64,000 bases of DNA from Candidatus Onthenecus intestinigallinarum (GTDB lineage: Bacteria; Bacillota; Clostridia; Christensenellales; Aristaeellaceae), in contig DVFJ01000009.1 in assembly GCA_018713325.1 (NCBI GenBank), positions 121,752-185,751 on the forward strand. Reading direction: 5' to 3'. The position numbers were made by a program, and so were the translations under genes. The notes beneath the pieces were generated by a model, which had not been told where the DNA came from, ran no database searches, and was given only the letters and a program-made list of their open reading frames with translations. The first letter of the stretch is position 1, and each line of letters starts with the position of its first letter. Below are positions 9,738 to 18,529 of the stretch, one piece after another.

Positions 9738-11336
9738 TTGAATCAATCGATCGGAGCGTTCATTGAAAGCGGCAAGGGCGTGCTGGGCGTCGAGTTCGGC
9801 TCCACGCGCATCAAGGCGGTGCTGATTGGCGAGGATCACACGGTGCTCGCCGCCGGCGGGTTTGACTGGGAGAACCAGCTGCGCGACGGGGTATGGACGT
9901 ACGACCTGGCGGACGTGTGGACGGGCCTGCAGAGCGCGTATGCGGCGCTGCGCGGGGATGTGGAGGCGCGCTACGGCGTGAAGCTGAAGAAGCTGGCGGC
10001 GATGGGCGTTTCGGCGATGATGCACGGCTATCTGGCGTTCGACGCGGCGGGCCGGCAGCTGGCACCGTTCCGCACGTGGCGCAACAGCATGACGGGGCAG
10101 GCGGCGGAGGAGCTGACGCGGCTGTTCTCGTTCAACATTCCGCAGCGCTGGACGATCGCGCACCTGTATCAGGCGATCCTGAACGGCGAGGAGCACGTGG
10201 CGCGCATCGACCAGGTGACGACGCTGGCGGGCTACGTCCACTGGAAGCTGACGGGCCGGCGCGTCGTGGGCGTGGGCGAGGGCGCGGGCATCCTGCCCAT
10301 CGACCCGGAGCGAAACGACTACGACCAGGCGATGGTCGACAAGTTCGAGGCGCTGATCGCCCCGCGCGGCCTGAGCTGGAGGCTGCGCGGCGTGCTGCCC
10401 GCGGTGCTGGGGGCCGGCGAGGACGCGGGCTGCCTGACGCCGGAGGGCGCGCTATTGCTCGATCCCACGGGCGAGACGGCGCCGGGCGCGCCGCTGTGCC
10501 CGCCGGAGGGCGACGCGGGCACGGGCATGACGGCCACGAACAGCGTGGCGGCGCGCACGGGCAACGTGTCGGCCGGCACGTCGGTGTTCGCGATGGTCGT
10601 GCTGGAGCGCCCGCTCAGCCGCGTGTATCCCGAGATCGACATGGTGACTACGCCCACGGGCAAGCCCGTGGCGATGGTGCACTGCAACAACTGCACCAGC
10701 GACATCAACGCCTGGGCGGGGATGCTGGGCGGATTCCTGGCGGCGATGGGCCGTCCGGCCGGCGCGGGGGAGATCTATCCGGCGCTGTTCCAGGCGGCGA
10801 TGCGCGGCGCGAAGGACTGCGGCGGCGTGGTCAACTGCTGCTACGTGTCGGGCGAGACGATCACGGACGTCGCCGAGGGCCGGCCGATGCTCGTGCGCAC
10901 GCCGGATGCGGAGCTGAGCTTTGAAAACTTTGCCCGCTCGCTCGTGCTGGGCGCAGTGACGACCCTGGCCAGCGGCATGCGCATTCTCGCACAGGAGCAG
11001 GTGCGCATCGACGTGCTGCTGGGCCACGGCGGCTTCTTCAAGACGCCCGGCACGGCGCAGAAGCTGCTCGCCGCGGCGCTGAACGCGCCCGTGTCCGTCA
11101 TGGAAAACGCGGGCGAGGGCGGCGCGTGGGGCATGGCGCTGCTGGCGGCCTACTGCGTGCGCCGCGCGCAGGGCGAGACGCTGGAGGCGTACCTGTCCGA
11201 GCGCGTGTTCGGCGGCGTCAGGTGCGTGACGGAGCAGCCCGACGCGCAGGATGCGCAGGGCTTTGCGGCCTACCTGCGGCGCTTTGACGCCATCCTTCCC
11301 GCCGAGCGCGCCGCCGTGGCGTCGCTCGAGGCGTGA
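9738..11336 (+). CDS. araB: L-ribulokinase, FGGY carbohydrate kinase family
   Basis: A 532-residue sugar kinase that phosphorylates L-ribulose to L-ribulose 5-phosphate. FGGY signatures are present: the N-terminal phosphate loop GVEFGSTRIKAVLIG, the substrate-domain segment MGVSAMMHGYLAFD, and the ATP-domain segment DVLLGHGGFFKTPGTAQ with GEGGAWGMALLAAY. It differs from E. coli AraB and belongs to the divergent clostridial group, sometimes labelled xylulokinase-like, so the assignment to ribulose leans on the operon (araA and araD follow). The start is TTG at 9738, eight bases after AGGAGG; there is no in-frame ATG nearby. Four bases separate its stop from the next reading frame. Confidence 0.85.
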   Translation: MNQSIGAFIESGKGVLGVEFGSTRIKAVLIGEDHTVLAAGGFDWENQLRDGVWTYDLADVWTGLQSAYAALRGDVEARYGVKLKKLAAMGVSAMMHGYLAFDAAGRQLAPFRTWRNSMTGQAAEELTRLFSFNIPQRWTIAHLYQAILNGEEHVARIDQVTTLAGYVHWKLTGRRVVGVGEGAGILPIDPERNDYDQAMVDKFEALIAPRGLSWRLRGVLPAVLGAGEDAGCLTPEGALLLDPTGETAPGAPLCPPEGDAGTGMTATNSVAARTGNVSAGTSVFAMVVLERPLSRVYPEIDMVTTPTGKPVAMVHCNNCTSDINAWAGMLGGFLAAMGRPAGAGEIYPALFQAAMRGAKDCGGVVNCCYVSGETITDVAEGRPMLVRTPDAELSFENFARSLVLGAVTTLASGMRILAQEQVRIDVLLGHGGFFKTPGTAQKLLAAALNAPVSVMENAGEGGAWGMALLAAYCVRRAQGETLEAYLSERVFGGVRCVTEQPDAQDAQGFAAYLRRFDAILPAERAAVASLEA

Positions 11337-11372
11337 TCTTTGCATTTCCAACATCAAGAGAGGAAGACGGAT

Positions 11373-12848
11373 ATGAGCATGAAGCAGTATGAGTTCTGGT
11401 TTGTCGTCGGCAGTCAGTTCCTGTACGGCCCCGAGGTGCTGCAGACCGTGGCCCAGCGCGCCCAGGAGATGGCCGACTGGATGAACACGTCGGGCAAGCT
11501 GCCCTGCAAGGTCGTCTACAAGGTGACGGCCAAGACCCAGCGCGAGATCGCCGACGTCGTGCGCGCGGCCAACTACGAGCCGGCCTGCGCGGGCGTCATC
11601 ACCTGGTGCCACACGTTCAGCCCGAGCAAGATGTGGATCAACGGCTTTGTGGACCTGCAAAAGCCCTACTGCCACCTGGCCACGCAGTACAACCGCGAGA
11701 TCCCCAACGAGGAGATCGACATGGACTTCATGAACCTGAATCAGGCCGCGCACGGAGACCGCGAGCACGGGTTCATCGCCGCGCGCCTGCGCATGCCGCG
11801 CAAGGTCATCGCGGGCTACTGGCAGGATGAGGGCGTGCTGCGCCGCCTGGGCGACTGGATGCGCGCCGCGGTGGGCGTGGCCTTCTCCAAGGGCCTGAAG
11901 GTCATGCGCTTTGGCGACAACATGCGCGAGGTGGCCGTCACGGAGGGCGACAAGGTCGAGGTGCAGGCCAAGCTCGGCTGGCAGGTGAACACCTGGCCCG
12001 TGGGCAAGCTGGTGGAGACGATGGACGCCGTCACCGAGGCGGAGATCGACGCGCTGATGGATGCGTACCGCAAGGCCTACGACTTTGCGACGGACGATCT
12101 TGAGACCGTGCGCTACCAGGCGCGCGAGGAGATCGCCATGAAGAAGATGCTCGACGCCGAGGGCTGTATGGCGTTCTCCAACACGTTCCAGGACCTGTAC
12201 GGCATGAAGCAGCTGCCCGGCCTGGCCAGCCAGCACCTGATGGCGCAGGGCTACGGCTACGGCGGCGAGGGCGACTGGAAGGTGGCGGCCATGACGGCCA
12301 TCCTCAAGGCGATGAGCGAGGGCCAGACCGGCGGCACCGCCTTCATGGAGGACTACACGTATCACCTGGCGCCTGGACAGGAGTACAGCCTGGGCGCGCA
12401 CATGCTTGAGGTCTGCCCGTCCGTGGCGGCGCAGCGCCCGCGCATCGAGGTGCACCCGCTGGGCATCGGCGACCGCGAGGATCCGGCGCGCCTGGTGTTC
12501 GAGGGCCACGCGGGCAAGGCCATCGTCGTCAGCCTGATCGACATGGGCGGCCGCCTGCGCCTGATCTGCCAGGACATCGAGTGCGTCAAGCCGATCATGG
12601 ACATGCCCAACCTGCCCGTGGCGCGCGTCATGTGGCGCGCGATGCCCGACCTCACCACCGGCCTGGAGTGCTGGATCACCGCCGGCGGCGCGCACCACAC
12701 CGTGCTCAGCTACGACGTGACGGCCGAGCAGATGCGCGACTGGGCGCGCATGATGGACATTGAGTTCGTGCACATCGGCAAGGACACCACCGTCGAGGGC
12801 CTGGAGCACGATCTCTTCCTCTCCGACATTGCCTGGAAGTTGAAGTAA
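11373..12848 (+). CDS. araA: L-arabinose isomerase
   Basis: A 491-residue cytoplasmic isomerase converting L-arabinose to L-ribulose. The family start YEFWFVVGSQFLYGPEVL is present, as is TWCHTFSPSKMWI. The Mn2+ and active-site residues lie in YGGEGDWKVA and MEDYTYHL, with His ligands including the GGAHHTV segment. The length equals the family norm. The ATG at 11373 follows an AGAGAGGAAG site; the reading frame is open 11 codons further upstream but without a site. It is the second gene of araB-araA-araD-araM, transcribed from the AraR-controlled promoter. Confidence 0.96.
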   Translation: MSMKQYEFWFVVGSQFLYGPEVLQTVAQRAQEMADWMNTSGKLPCKVVYKVTAKTQREIADVVRAANYEPACAGVITWCHTFSPSKMWINGFVDLQKPYCHLATQYNREIPNEEIDMDFMNLNQAAHGDREHGFIAARLRMPRKVIAGYWQDEGVLRRLGDWMRAAVGVAFSKGLKVMRFGDNMREVAVTEGDKVEVQAKLGWQVNTWPVGKLVETMDAVTEAEIDALMDAYRKAYDFATDDLETVRYQAREEIAMKKMLDAEGCMAFSNTFQDLYGMKQLPGLASQHLMAQGYGYGGEGDWKVAAMTAILKAMSEGQTGGTAFMEDYTYHLAPGQEYSLGAHMLEVCPSVAAQRPRIEVHPLGIGDREDPARLVFEGHAGKAIVVSLIDMGGRLRLICQDIECVKPIMDMPNLPVARVMWRAMPDLTTGLECWITAGGAHHTVLSYDVTAEQMRDWARMMDIEFVHIGKDTTVEGLEHDLFLSDIAWKLK

Positions 12849-12860
12849 GGGGCGAGAAGC

Positions 12861-13586
12861 ATGCTGAAAAAACTCAAGCACGCGGTCTATGAGGCGAACA
12901 TGGAACTGCCCCGGCGCGGGCTGGTGACCTACACGTGGGGCAACGTCTCCGGCATTGACCGCGACAAGGGGCTCGTCGTGATCAAGCCCTCCGGCGTGGA
13001 ATATGAGGACCTCTCGCCGGACCAGCTGGTCGTGCTCGATCTGGAAGGCCACGTCGTCGAGGGCGACCTGAACCCCTCCTCCGACACCAAGACGCACCTG
13101 GCGCTCTACCGCGCGTTCCCGCAGCTGGGCGGCATCGTGCACACGCACAGCCCGCATGCGGTCGCGTGGGCGCAGGCCGGGGAGGACATTCCCTGCTACG
13201 GCACCACGCACGCGGACTACTTCTACGGCCCGGTGCCGTGCGCGCGCAGCCTCACGCATGCGGAGGTCGACGAGGACTACGAGCTGAACACCGGCCTGGT
13301 CATCGTGCAGACGCTCAAGGAGCGGGGCATCAACCCGCTGCACGTGCCCGGCATCGTGTGCCGCAACCACGGCCCGTTCACGTGGGGCAAGGACGCCGCG
13401 CAGGCCGTCTACCACGCGGTCGTGCTGGAGGAGGTCGCGCGCATGGCGATGTATACCCGCCTGGTGAACGCCGGCGCGCCCAGCGCCCCCCAGTACGTGC
13501 AGGACAAGCACTTTTTGCGCAAGCACGGCCCGAACGCCTATTACGGACAGGCGCGCCACAAGGAGCTGGACGAGGACGATGACTAA
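12861..13586 (+). CDS. araD: L-ribulose-5-phosphate 4-epimerase
   Basis: A 241-residue class II aldolase-fold epimerase that converts L-ribulose 5-phosphate to D-xylulose 5-phosphate, feeding the pentose phosphate pathway. Zinc ligands are visible as the HxH pair in [14 protein letters not shown] and the His in [10 protein letters not shown]. The phosphate-binding TWGNVSGID and IKPSGVEYE loops are conserved. It starts 12 bases after araA and overlaps araM by eight bases, which suggests translational coupling. Confidence 0.95.
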   Translation: MLKKLKHAVYEANMELPRRGLVTYTWGNVSGIDRDKGLVVIKPSGVEYEDLSPDQLVVLDLEGHVVEGDLNPSSDTKTHLALYRAFPQLGGIVHTHSPHAVAWAQAGEDIPCYGTTHADYFYGPVPCARSLTHAEVDEDYELNTGLVIVQTLKERGINPLHVPGIVCRNHGPFTWGKDAAQAVYHAVVLEEVARMAMYTRLVNAGAPSAPQYVQDKHFLRKHGPNAYYGQARHKELDEDDD

Positions 13587-14955
13587 GCCGTTTGATCAGA
13601 TGACCTTTGACGAGCTGCTCCGCCCCCAGGGGCACGACTGCGCCTGCGGCATGCACCACGACTGCGGGCTGAAGTACCTGCGCGTGGGCAAGGGCGTCGT
13701 CTCGCTGCTGCCGCAGGCGCTCCAGGCCATCGGCGCGCGCCGTCCGTTCCTGGTGATGGACCCCAACACCCGCCGCGCGGCGGGCGAGACGGTGGAGCGC
13801 GTGCTGCGCGAGGCCGGGATCGACTTTGAGACGTTCGTGTTCCGCCAGAGCGAGCGCATCGAGCCGGACGAGGCGGCCGTGGGCGCAATCACGATGGCGT
13901 ATGATCCCGCGTGCGACGTGATCCTGGCGGTGGGCAGCGGCGTGATCAACGACTGCTGCAAGGTCGTGGCCCACGCCTCCCACGTGCCCAGCGCCGTCGT
14001 GTGCACCGCCCCGTCCATGGACGGCTATGCCTCCAACAGCTCCGCGATGCTGCAAAACCGCGTGAAGGTGAGCCCGAACAACGCCTGCGCGCAGGCGATC
14101 CTCGCCGACACGGACCTGATGGCCACCGCGCCGGACGTCATGCTGCGCGCGGGCCTGGGCGACATGCTGGCCAAGTACGTCTCCCTGTGCGAGTGGCGCA
14201 TCAGCCACCTGGTGTATGGGGACGCCTACTGCCCGCAGATCGCGCAGCTGGTGCGCGCGTCGGTGCGCAAGGTGGCGACCAACGCGCCCGGCCTGCTCCA
14301 GCGCGACGAGGCGGCGATCGCCGCCGTGGCGGAGGGACTGATCCTCAGCGGCGTGGCGATGGCCTTTGCCGGCAACAGCCGCCCGGCCAGCGGCCTGGAG
14401 CACTACTTCAGCCACGTCTGGGAGATGTTTGCGCTCCAGCGCGGCGGCACGTGCGACCTGCACGGCATTCAGGTGGGCGTGGGCGTGCGCCTGACCCTCT
14501 GGCTCTACGACAAGGTGCTCATGCCCATTCAGCGCGTCGACGCGGCGCGCGCGCTGGCGTCGGTGGCGGACTTCTCGGAGCAGGCATGGCGCGAGCGCGT
14601 GGAGCGCGTGTTTGGACCGGCGGCGCCGGAGCTGATTGCGCTGGAGGCGCGCGTGCACAAGAACGACCCGCAGCGGCATCGCGAGCGCCTTTCGCGCATC
14701 GTCCGGCATTGGGATGAGATCCGCGCGGCCATGCGCGAGGAGCTGCCCGCGCGAGAGGACATCGACCGCCTGATGCGCGCGTGCGGCATGCCGATGACGC
14801 CTGCGGACCTGGGCGTCTCGCTGCAGGATACGCTGGACGCGCTGGTGGGCAGCCGCGACCTGCGCGACAAGTACCTTACCAGCAGCCTCTTGTGGGACCT
14901 GGGCCTGCTGGACGACGCCGAAACCTCCCTGCGCGAGATGCTGCAGAACCGTTGA
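13579..14955 (+). CDS. araM: sn-glycerol-1-phosphate dehydrogenase (AraM/EgsA)
   Basis: A 458-residue iron-alcohol-dehydrogenase-fold enzyme that reduces dihydroxyacetone phosphate to sn-glycerol 1-phosphate, the stereoisomer typical of archaeal lipids. The nucleotide-binding motif is [18 protein letters not shown]. The metal ligands are expected in GLGDMLAKY (Asp), [12 protein letters not shown] (His) and LHGIQVGVG (His). In Bacillus subtilis araM also lies in the arabinose operon. It overlaps araD by eight bases. The last ~100 residues form an all-helical extension. Function follows the family; whether this cell makes G1P lipids, as heptaprenylglyceryl phosphate in Bacillus, is open. Confidence 0.87.
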   Translation: MTKPFDQMTFDELLRPQGHDCACGMHHDCGLKYLRVGKGVVSLLPQALQAIGARRPFLVMDPNTRRAAGETVERVLREAGIDFETFVFRQSERIEPDEAAVGAITMAYDPACDVILAVGSGVINDCCKVVAHASHVPSAVVCTAPSMDGYASNSSAMLQNRVKVSPNNACAQAILADTDLMATAPDVMLRAGLGDMLAKYVSLCEWRISHLVYGDAYCPQIAQLVRASVRKVATNAPGLLQRDEAAIAAVAEGLILSGVAMAFAGNSRPASGLEHYFSHVWEMFALQRGGTCDLHGIQVGVGVRLTLWLYDKVLMPIQRVDAARALASVADFSEQAWRERVERVFGPAAPELIALEARVHKNDPQRHRERLSRIVRHWDEIRAAMREELPAREDIDRLMRACGMPMTPADLGVSLQDTLDALVGSRDLRDKYLTSSLLWDLGLLDDAETSLREMLQNR

Positions 14956-15002
14956 ACGCCGTCGATCCCATCTTTTCGTCGGTAGCATTTCGCCCAAAGA
15001 TA

Positions 15003-15011
15003 TGGTATAAT
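15003..15011 (+). promoter_or_regulatory. Extended -10 of the coiled-coil gene
   Basis: TGGTATAAT, a TGn-extended -10 (TATAAT at 15006-15011), lies about 107 bases ahead of the ATG at 15118. No convincing -35 was found. Confidence 0.5.
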
Positions 15012-15117
15012 GATGCCGCTCCGGTTTGCGCACTGGCCGCCGGGGCGGCATGTCCTGTCACCGCTGTACGCAGGCCGATCCCCGTTCAAAGCGCAGAAGA
15101 AAAGCGAGGAACGCACC

Positions 15118-15462
15118 ATGGAAACACAGGCCGCATTGCATCTCATCCTGGACAAGCTGGGCGGTATCGAAGACCGCCTCACGTCAGTGGAAGACCGTCT
15201 CGTGTCGGTTGAAGGCCGCCTGGACGCACTGGAAAAGGGACAGGACGAACTGCGCGCCCATCAGGAGACGATGGCGGCGGACGTCCACGAGCTCAAGCGC
15301 GGGCAGGAGCTGCTGCGCGACGGGCAGACGATGCTGCAAAAGCGCGTGAATTCAATGGAGCTGAAGATCGATCACCTGGGCTTTGACATGGCGCAGGTGC
15401 TCTTCAATGCGACGACGGCCATGGACGAGGCGTTGGCGCGCAAGCAGGAAAAGACGCTGTAA
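15118..15462 (+). CDS. Small heptad-repeat coiled-coil protein
   Basis: A 114-residue soluble protein with no recognised enzymatic domain. Residues 17-50 are near-perfect heptads (IEDRLTS, VEDRLVS, VEGRLDA, LEKGQDE), predicting a long parallel coiled coil, followed by further amphipathic helix to about residue 90. The tail FDMAQVLFNATTAMDEALAR is less regular. Similar short coiled-coil proteins are common and uncharacterised in Clostridia. ATG at 15118 has a GAGGAACGC site. It stands alone between the ara operon and a two-component system, with its own promoter and a terminator. No function is proposed. Confidence 0.75.
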   Translation: METQAALHLILDKLGGIEDRLTSVEDRLVSVEGRLDALEKGQDELRAHQETMAADVHELKRGQELLRDGQTMLQKRVNSMELKIDHLGFDMAQVLFNATTAMDEALARKQEKTL

Positions 15463-15485
15463 AAGGCGCTTATCGACAAGAAGAA

Positions 15486-15516
15486 GGGGCGGAACCCGGT
15501 CGGGTTCCGCCCCCTT
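15486..15516 (+). terminator. Terminator of the coiled-coil gene
   Basis: A perfect 13-base inverted repeat (15486-15498 and 15501-15513), GC-rich, followed by CTTT. It lies 23 bases after the stop. Confidence 0.7.
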
Positions 15517-15531
15517 TGCGTCGGACGGGGT

Positions 15532-15560
15532 TTGACGGATGCGCAGCCGGTCGATATGAT
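15532..15560 (+). promoter_or_regulatory. Promoter of the two-component operon
   Basis: TTGACG (15532-15537) and TATGAT (15555-15560) with a 17-base spacer, 26 bases before the regulator ATG. Confidence 0.65.
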
Positions 15561-15586
15561 GAAGGAGAAGCAACACGGGGGAGGGG

Positions 15587-16267
15587 ATGCGCGTGCGCCT
15601 GCTGCTGGCAGAGGACGAGCGGTCGCTGTCGCGTGCGATCGCGACGATTTTGAAGCGGAACCACTATGAGGTGGATGCCGTCTACGACGGGACGGAGGCG
15701 CTCGCATACCTGGAAAATGGCGGCTATGACGCCGCGCTCCTGGACATCATGATGCCCGGCATGGACGGCCTGAGCGTGCTGCGGCGGCTGCGAGCGGAGG
15801 GCGACACGACGCCCGTGCTGCTGCTGACGGCCAAATCCGAGGTAGAGGACAAGGTGCTCGGCCTGGACAGCGGAGCCAACGACTACCTGACCAAGCCGTT
15901 TGCCATGCCGGAGCTGCTTGCGCGCCTGCACGCGATGACGCGTGGACGCGCCATCGGCCCGGAGCCCCGGCTGCATCTTGGCAACATCACCCTGGACCGC
16001 GCGACGCATGAGCTCTCCTCGGCGGCGGGCAGCTACCGCCTGGCCAGCAAGGAATACCAGATGATGGAGATGCTGCTGCAGGCGCCGGGGCGGATGATCC
16101 CTGCGGAGCGCTTCATGGAGAAGATCTGGGGGTACGATGCGGACGCGCAGGCGCACGTCGTGTGGGTGTACATCTCCTACCTGCGCCGCAAGCTTCAGAC
16201 GCTGCAGGCAAACGTGCAGATCCGCGTGGTGCGCGGCGTGGGCTATACGCTGGAGGCGATCACATGA
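15587..16267 (+). CDS. Response regulator, OmpR/PhoB family
   Basis: A 226-residue DNA-binding response regulator. The receiver domain (1-118) has the acidic pair in LLLAEDE, the phospho-acceptor Asp53 in ALLDIMMPGMDG, and the conserved Lys in NDYLTKPF. The C-terminal winged helix (about 125-226) ends with the usual VVWVYISYLRRKL and VRGVGYTLE. The stop codon overlaps the kinase start as ATGA. A target could be the converging NEW3/ABC-2 operon, by analogy with other transporter-linked pairs, but no binding repeats were identified with confidence. Confidence 0.93.
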   Translation: MRVRLLLAEDERSLSRAIATILKRNHYEVDAVYDGTEALAYLENGGYDAALLDIMMPGMDGLSVLRRLRAEGDTTPVLLLTAKSEVEDKVLGLDSGANDYLTKPFAMPELLARLHAMTRGRAIGPEPRLHLGNITLDRATHELSSAAGSYRLASKEYQMMEMLLQAPGRMIPAERFMEKIWGYDADAQAHVVWVYISYLRRKLQTLQANVQIRVVRGVGYTLEAIT

Positions 16268-17484
16268 TTCGAAAGCTGCGACTGCGGTTTGTCGCGGCCG
16301 CGATGCTTTCACTCGTGCTGGTGCTCGCGGTCATCCTGGGCATCATTGCGACGCTGAACTACCGCGGCATCGTCTCGGATGTGGACGGCATCCTGCAACT
16401 GCTGCGCCGGACGGACGGACGGCTGCCGGAGCCGACGGAGACCTTCGCCTGGGACGAGGCGGGCATGCGGTATCAGTCGCCGGAACTGCCCTATGAGATC
16501 CGGTTCTTTTCCGTGCTGCTGGACGAGGAGGGCAGCGCCGCCTCCTTCGACCTGGAGCGCATCTACGCCGTCGGCGAGGAAGAGGCGGACGCCTGCGTGC
16601 GCGAAGCGCTGCGCCTGGCGCGCCCGTCGGGCTTTGTGGACACATACCGCTTTCTGCGCTACACGGCGCAGGACGGGGAGCGCGTCATCTTCCTGGACTG
16701 CGGGCGCATCCTCTCCTGGCACCGCACCCTGCTGCTCACGGGCGCGGCGATCGCGGCGCTGGGCCTGCTTGCGGTCCTGGGGCTGCTGACGCTGCTGTCC
16801 GGGCGCATCGTCAAGCCGCTGTCGGAGGGATATGAGAAGCAGCGCCGGTTCATCACCGATGCGGGGCACGAGCTCAGGACGCCGCTGGCGATCATCGACG
16901 CGGATGCGGAGGTGATCGAGATGGAGACGGGGCGCAGCGAATGGCTCGACGACATCCGCAGCCAGACCCGGCGGCTGAGCGCGCTCACCGGCGCGCTGAC
17001 GGACCTTTCGCGCATGGACGAACAGACGCAGCTGCAGATGGTCGAGCTGTCGGCGTCCGACGTCGTGTGTGAGGCGGCGGAGTCGTTTCGGGCGCCGGCG
17101 CGTGCGCGCGGGCTGGAGCTGGTGCTGCGCGTGGAGCCGGCGCTCCGCCTGCGGGCAAGCGAGCGCGCCCTGCGCCAGCTGACGGGCATCCTGCTGGACA
17201 ATGCGGTCAAGTATGCGACCGGCGGCGACGTCGTACTCACGCTGGAGCGTCAGGGCCGCGGCATGCGCCTGAGCGTGGAGAACGCGGTCGGGACGGTCTC
17301 GCAGGAGACGCTGCACAACATGTTCGAGCGCTTTTATCGGGCGGACGCGTCCCGCAGCGGCGCGGAGGGATACGGCCTGGGGCTGTCCATCGCGCGCTCG
17401 ATCGTGCAGGCGCACCGGGGACGGATCACGGCCTCGCTGCGCGGGGCGCATGCGCTGGTCGTCAGCGCCGTGCTGCCGGGCTGA
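16264..17484 (+). CDS. Sensor histidine kinase
   Basis: A 406-residue membrane kinase, partner of the preceding regulator. There are two transmembrane helices (about 8-31 and 155-178) flanking a ~120-residue extracytoplasmic sensor that matches no family I recognise. The H-box is FITDAGHELRTPLAII with phospho-His202. The N-box is LLDNAVKYA and the G-box GYGLGLSIA. No HAMP linker is obvious; the H-box follows the second helix after about 20 residues. ATG at 16264 overlaps the regulator stop, so the two are translationally coupled. The signal is unknown. Confidence 0.92.
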   Translation: MIRKLRLRFVAAAMLSLVLVLAVILGIIATLNYRGIVSDVDGILQLLRRTDGRLPEPTETFAWDEAGMRYQSPELPYEIRFFSVLLDEEGSAASFDLERIYAVGEEEADACVREALRLARPSGFVDTYRFLRYTAQDGERVIFLDCGRILSWHRTLLLTGAAIAALGLLAVLGLLTLLSGRIVKPLSEGYEKQRRFITDAGHELRTPLAIIDADAEVIEMETGRSEWLDDIRSQTRRLSALTGALTDLSRMDEQTQLQMVELSASDVVCEAAESFRAPARARGLELVLRVEPALRLRASERALRQLTGILLDNAVKYATGGDVVLTLERQGRGMRLSVENAVGTVSQETLHNMFERFYRADASRSGAEGYGLGLSIARSIVQAHRGRITASLRGAHALVVSAVLPG

Positions 17485-17495
17485 GCGGGAACGCA

Positions 17496-17533
17496 GCAAG
17501 CGGGCGGCGTCCGATCGGACGCCGCCCGCTTGC
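17496..17533. terminator. 38-bp perfect palindrome between convergent operons
   Basis: A fully self-complementary 38-base sequence (axis near 17514/17515) just after the kinase stop and just before the end of the ABC-2 permease gene. It has no T run on either side, so a bidirectional stop or mRNA-stabilising hairpin is inferred from position. Confidence 0.6.
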
Positions 17534-17539
17534 GCGCCG

Positions 17540-18529
17540 TCAGGCGCGGATCTCCTGGCGCATGAACAGCACGTAGGAGCACGTGAACGCGAAGAGCACC
17601 AGGGCGACCATGCACGTCAGGTGCGGCCAGATGAGCAGCAGGCTCTGATCAAACGTCAGATAGCTGGCCAGCGCGCCGGACATGGACGCCTGCGTCGTGA
17701 TGCCGACGGTACGGATGTTCGGGTTGAGCAGCGTGCTGGCGGCCTCGCAGTACAGGTAATAGGGCGAAGCGCGCTCAAGCGTGAGCTGCAGCTGGTAGTT
17801 GTCCATGGCGTTGTAAAAGCCCATGATGCCATCCAGCGGATAGGCCAGGTTGGCGATGACGCTCACGACCATGCTGGCAAAGAGCGTCAGGTAGATCCAC
17901 AGCGCAATGACGATTAGCGCGGACGTGGCCGCGTGCCGGCACAGCACCGAGCAGAGCATCGACAGGCCCAGCCACATCGACGTATACACGACGGTGAGCA
18001 GCAGGTACGCGCCGATGCGCAGCAACTCTTCGGCCTCGGGCGGGATGCCCACGACGAGCAGGCCCAGCGCCCCAGCCAGGATGCCCACGAAGAAGATCAT
18101 CAGGAAGATCACGGTCACGCCGGCCAGAAACTTGGCGTTGATGATCGCGTCGCGGTAGATCGGCTGGGAGACCAGCCGGTTGAGCGTGCCCTGTGCGCGC
18201 TCGCGGTTGATGGCGTCAAAGCCCAGCGCCAGGCCGGCCAGGGGGGCGAGGTAGGCCAGGAACGACGCAAACGACGGGATGGAATTGCTGCTGAGCGTGT
18301 ACAGCGCAAGGATGACGTATTCGCTGCTGGAGGCGTTTGCGTCGGAGACGGCCTCCAGCGCGCCGAACAGGCTGGCCAGCCCGGCGAGCGTGAGGAGCAA
18401 AAGCACCAGCTTGAAGCGCGCGCTGTGGAAGTGATCGGCCAGCTCCTTGCGGTACAGCGTCGCAAAGCCACAGCTGCGGCGCTCAGCGGGCGCGACGGGG
18501 ACGGCCTGCGCCGCGTTTGTCCTGCGCAT
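17540..18529 (-). CDS. ABC-2 type transporter permease
   Basis: A 329-residue membrane subunit with about six transmembrane helices and a large extracytoplasmic stretch after the first helix (LEAVSDANASSSEYVILALY). The FDAINRERAQGTLNRLVSQP segment is the cytoplasmic coupling helix typical of NosY/ABC-2 permeases. The ATG at 18529 is chosen because AGGTGAG lies just upstream; a TTG seven codons earlier is less likely. The gene overlaps the end of the ATPase gene by 47 bases. It is the third gene of a NEW3 protein / ATPase / permease operon. The substrate is unknown; export or lipoprotein/peptide movement fits the class. Confidence 0.85.
   Translation of the reverse strand: MRRTNAAQAVPVAPAERRSCGFATLYRKELADHFHSARFKLVLLLLTLAGLASLFGALEAVSDANASSSEYVILALYTLSSNSIPSFASFLAYLAPLAGLALGFDAINRERAQGTLNRLVSQPIYRDAIINAKFLAGVTVIFLMIFFVGILAGALGLLVVGIPPEAEELLRIGAYLLLTVVYTSMWLGLSMLCSVLCRHAATSALIVIALWIYLTLFASMVVSVIANLAYPLDGIMGFYNAMDNYQLQLTLERASPYYLYCEAASTLLNPNIRTVGITTQASMSGALASYLTFDQSLLLIWPHLTCMVALVLFAFTCSYVLFMRQEIRA

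Noticed and set aside
10452..13559. 1035-residue open frame on the minus strand opposite araB-araA-araD
   Set aside because: Antisense shadow: composition is Arg/His/Val/Gln-rich low-complexity protein with no domain, while the plus strand encodes three well-recognised enzymes. High GC removes stop codons from the opposite strand.
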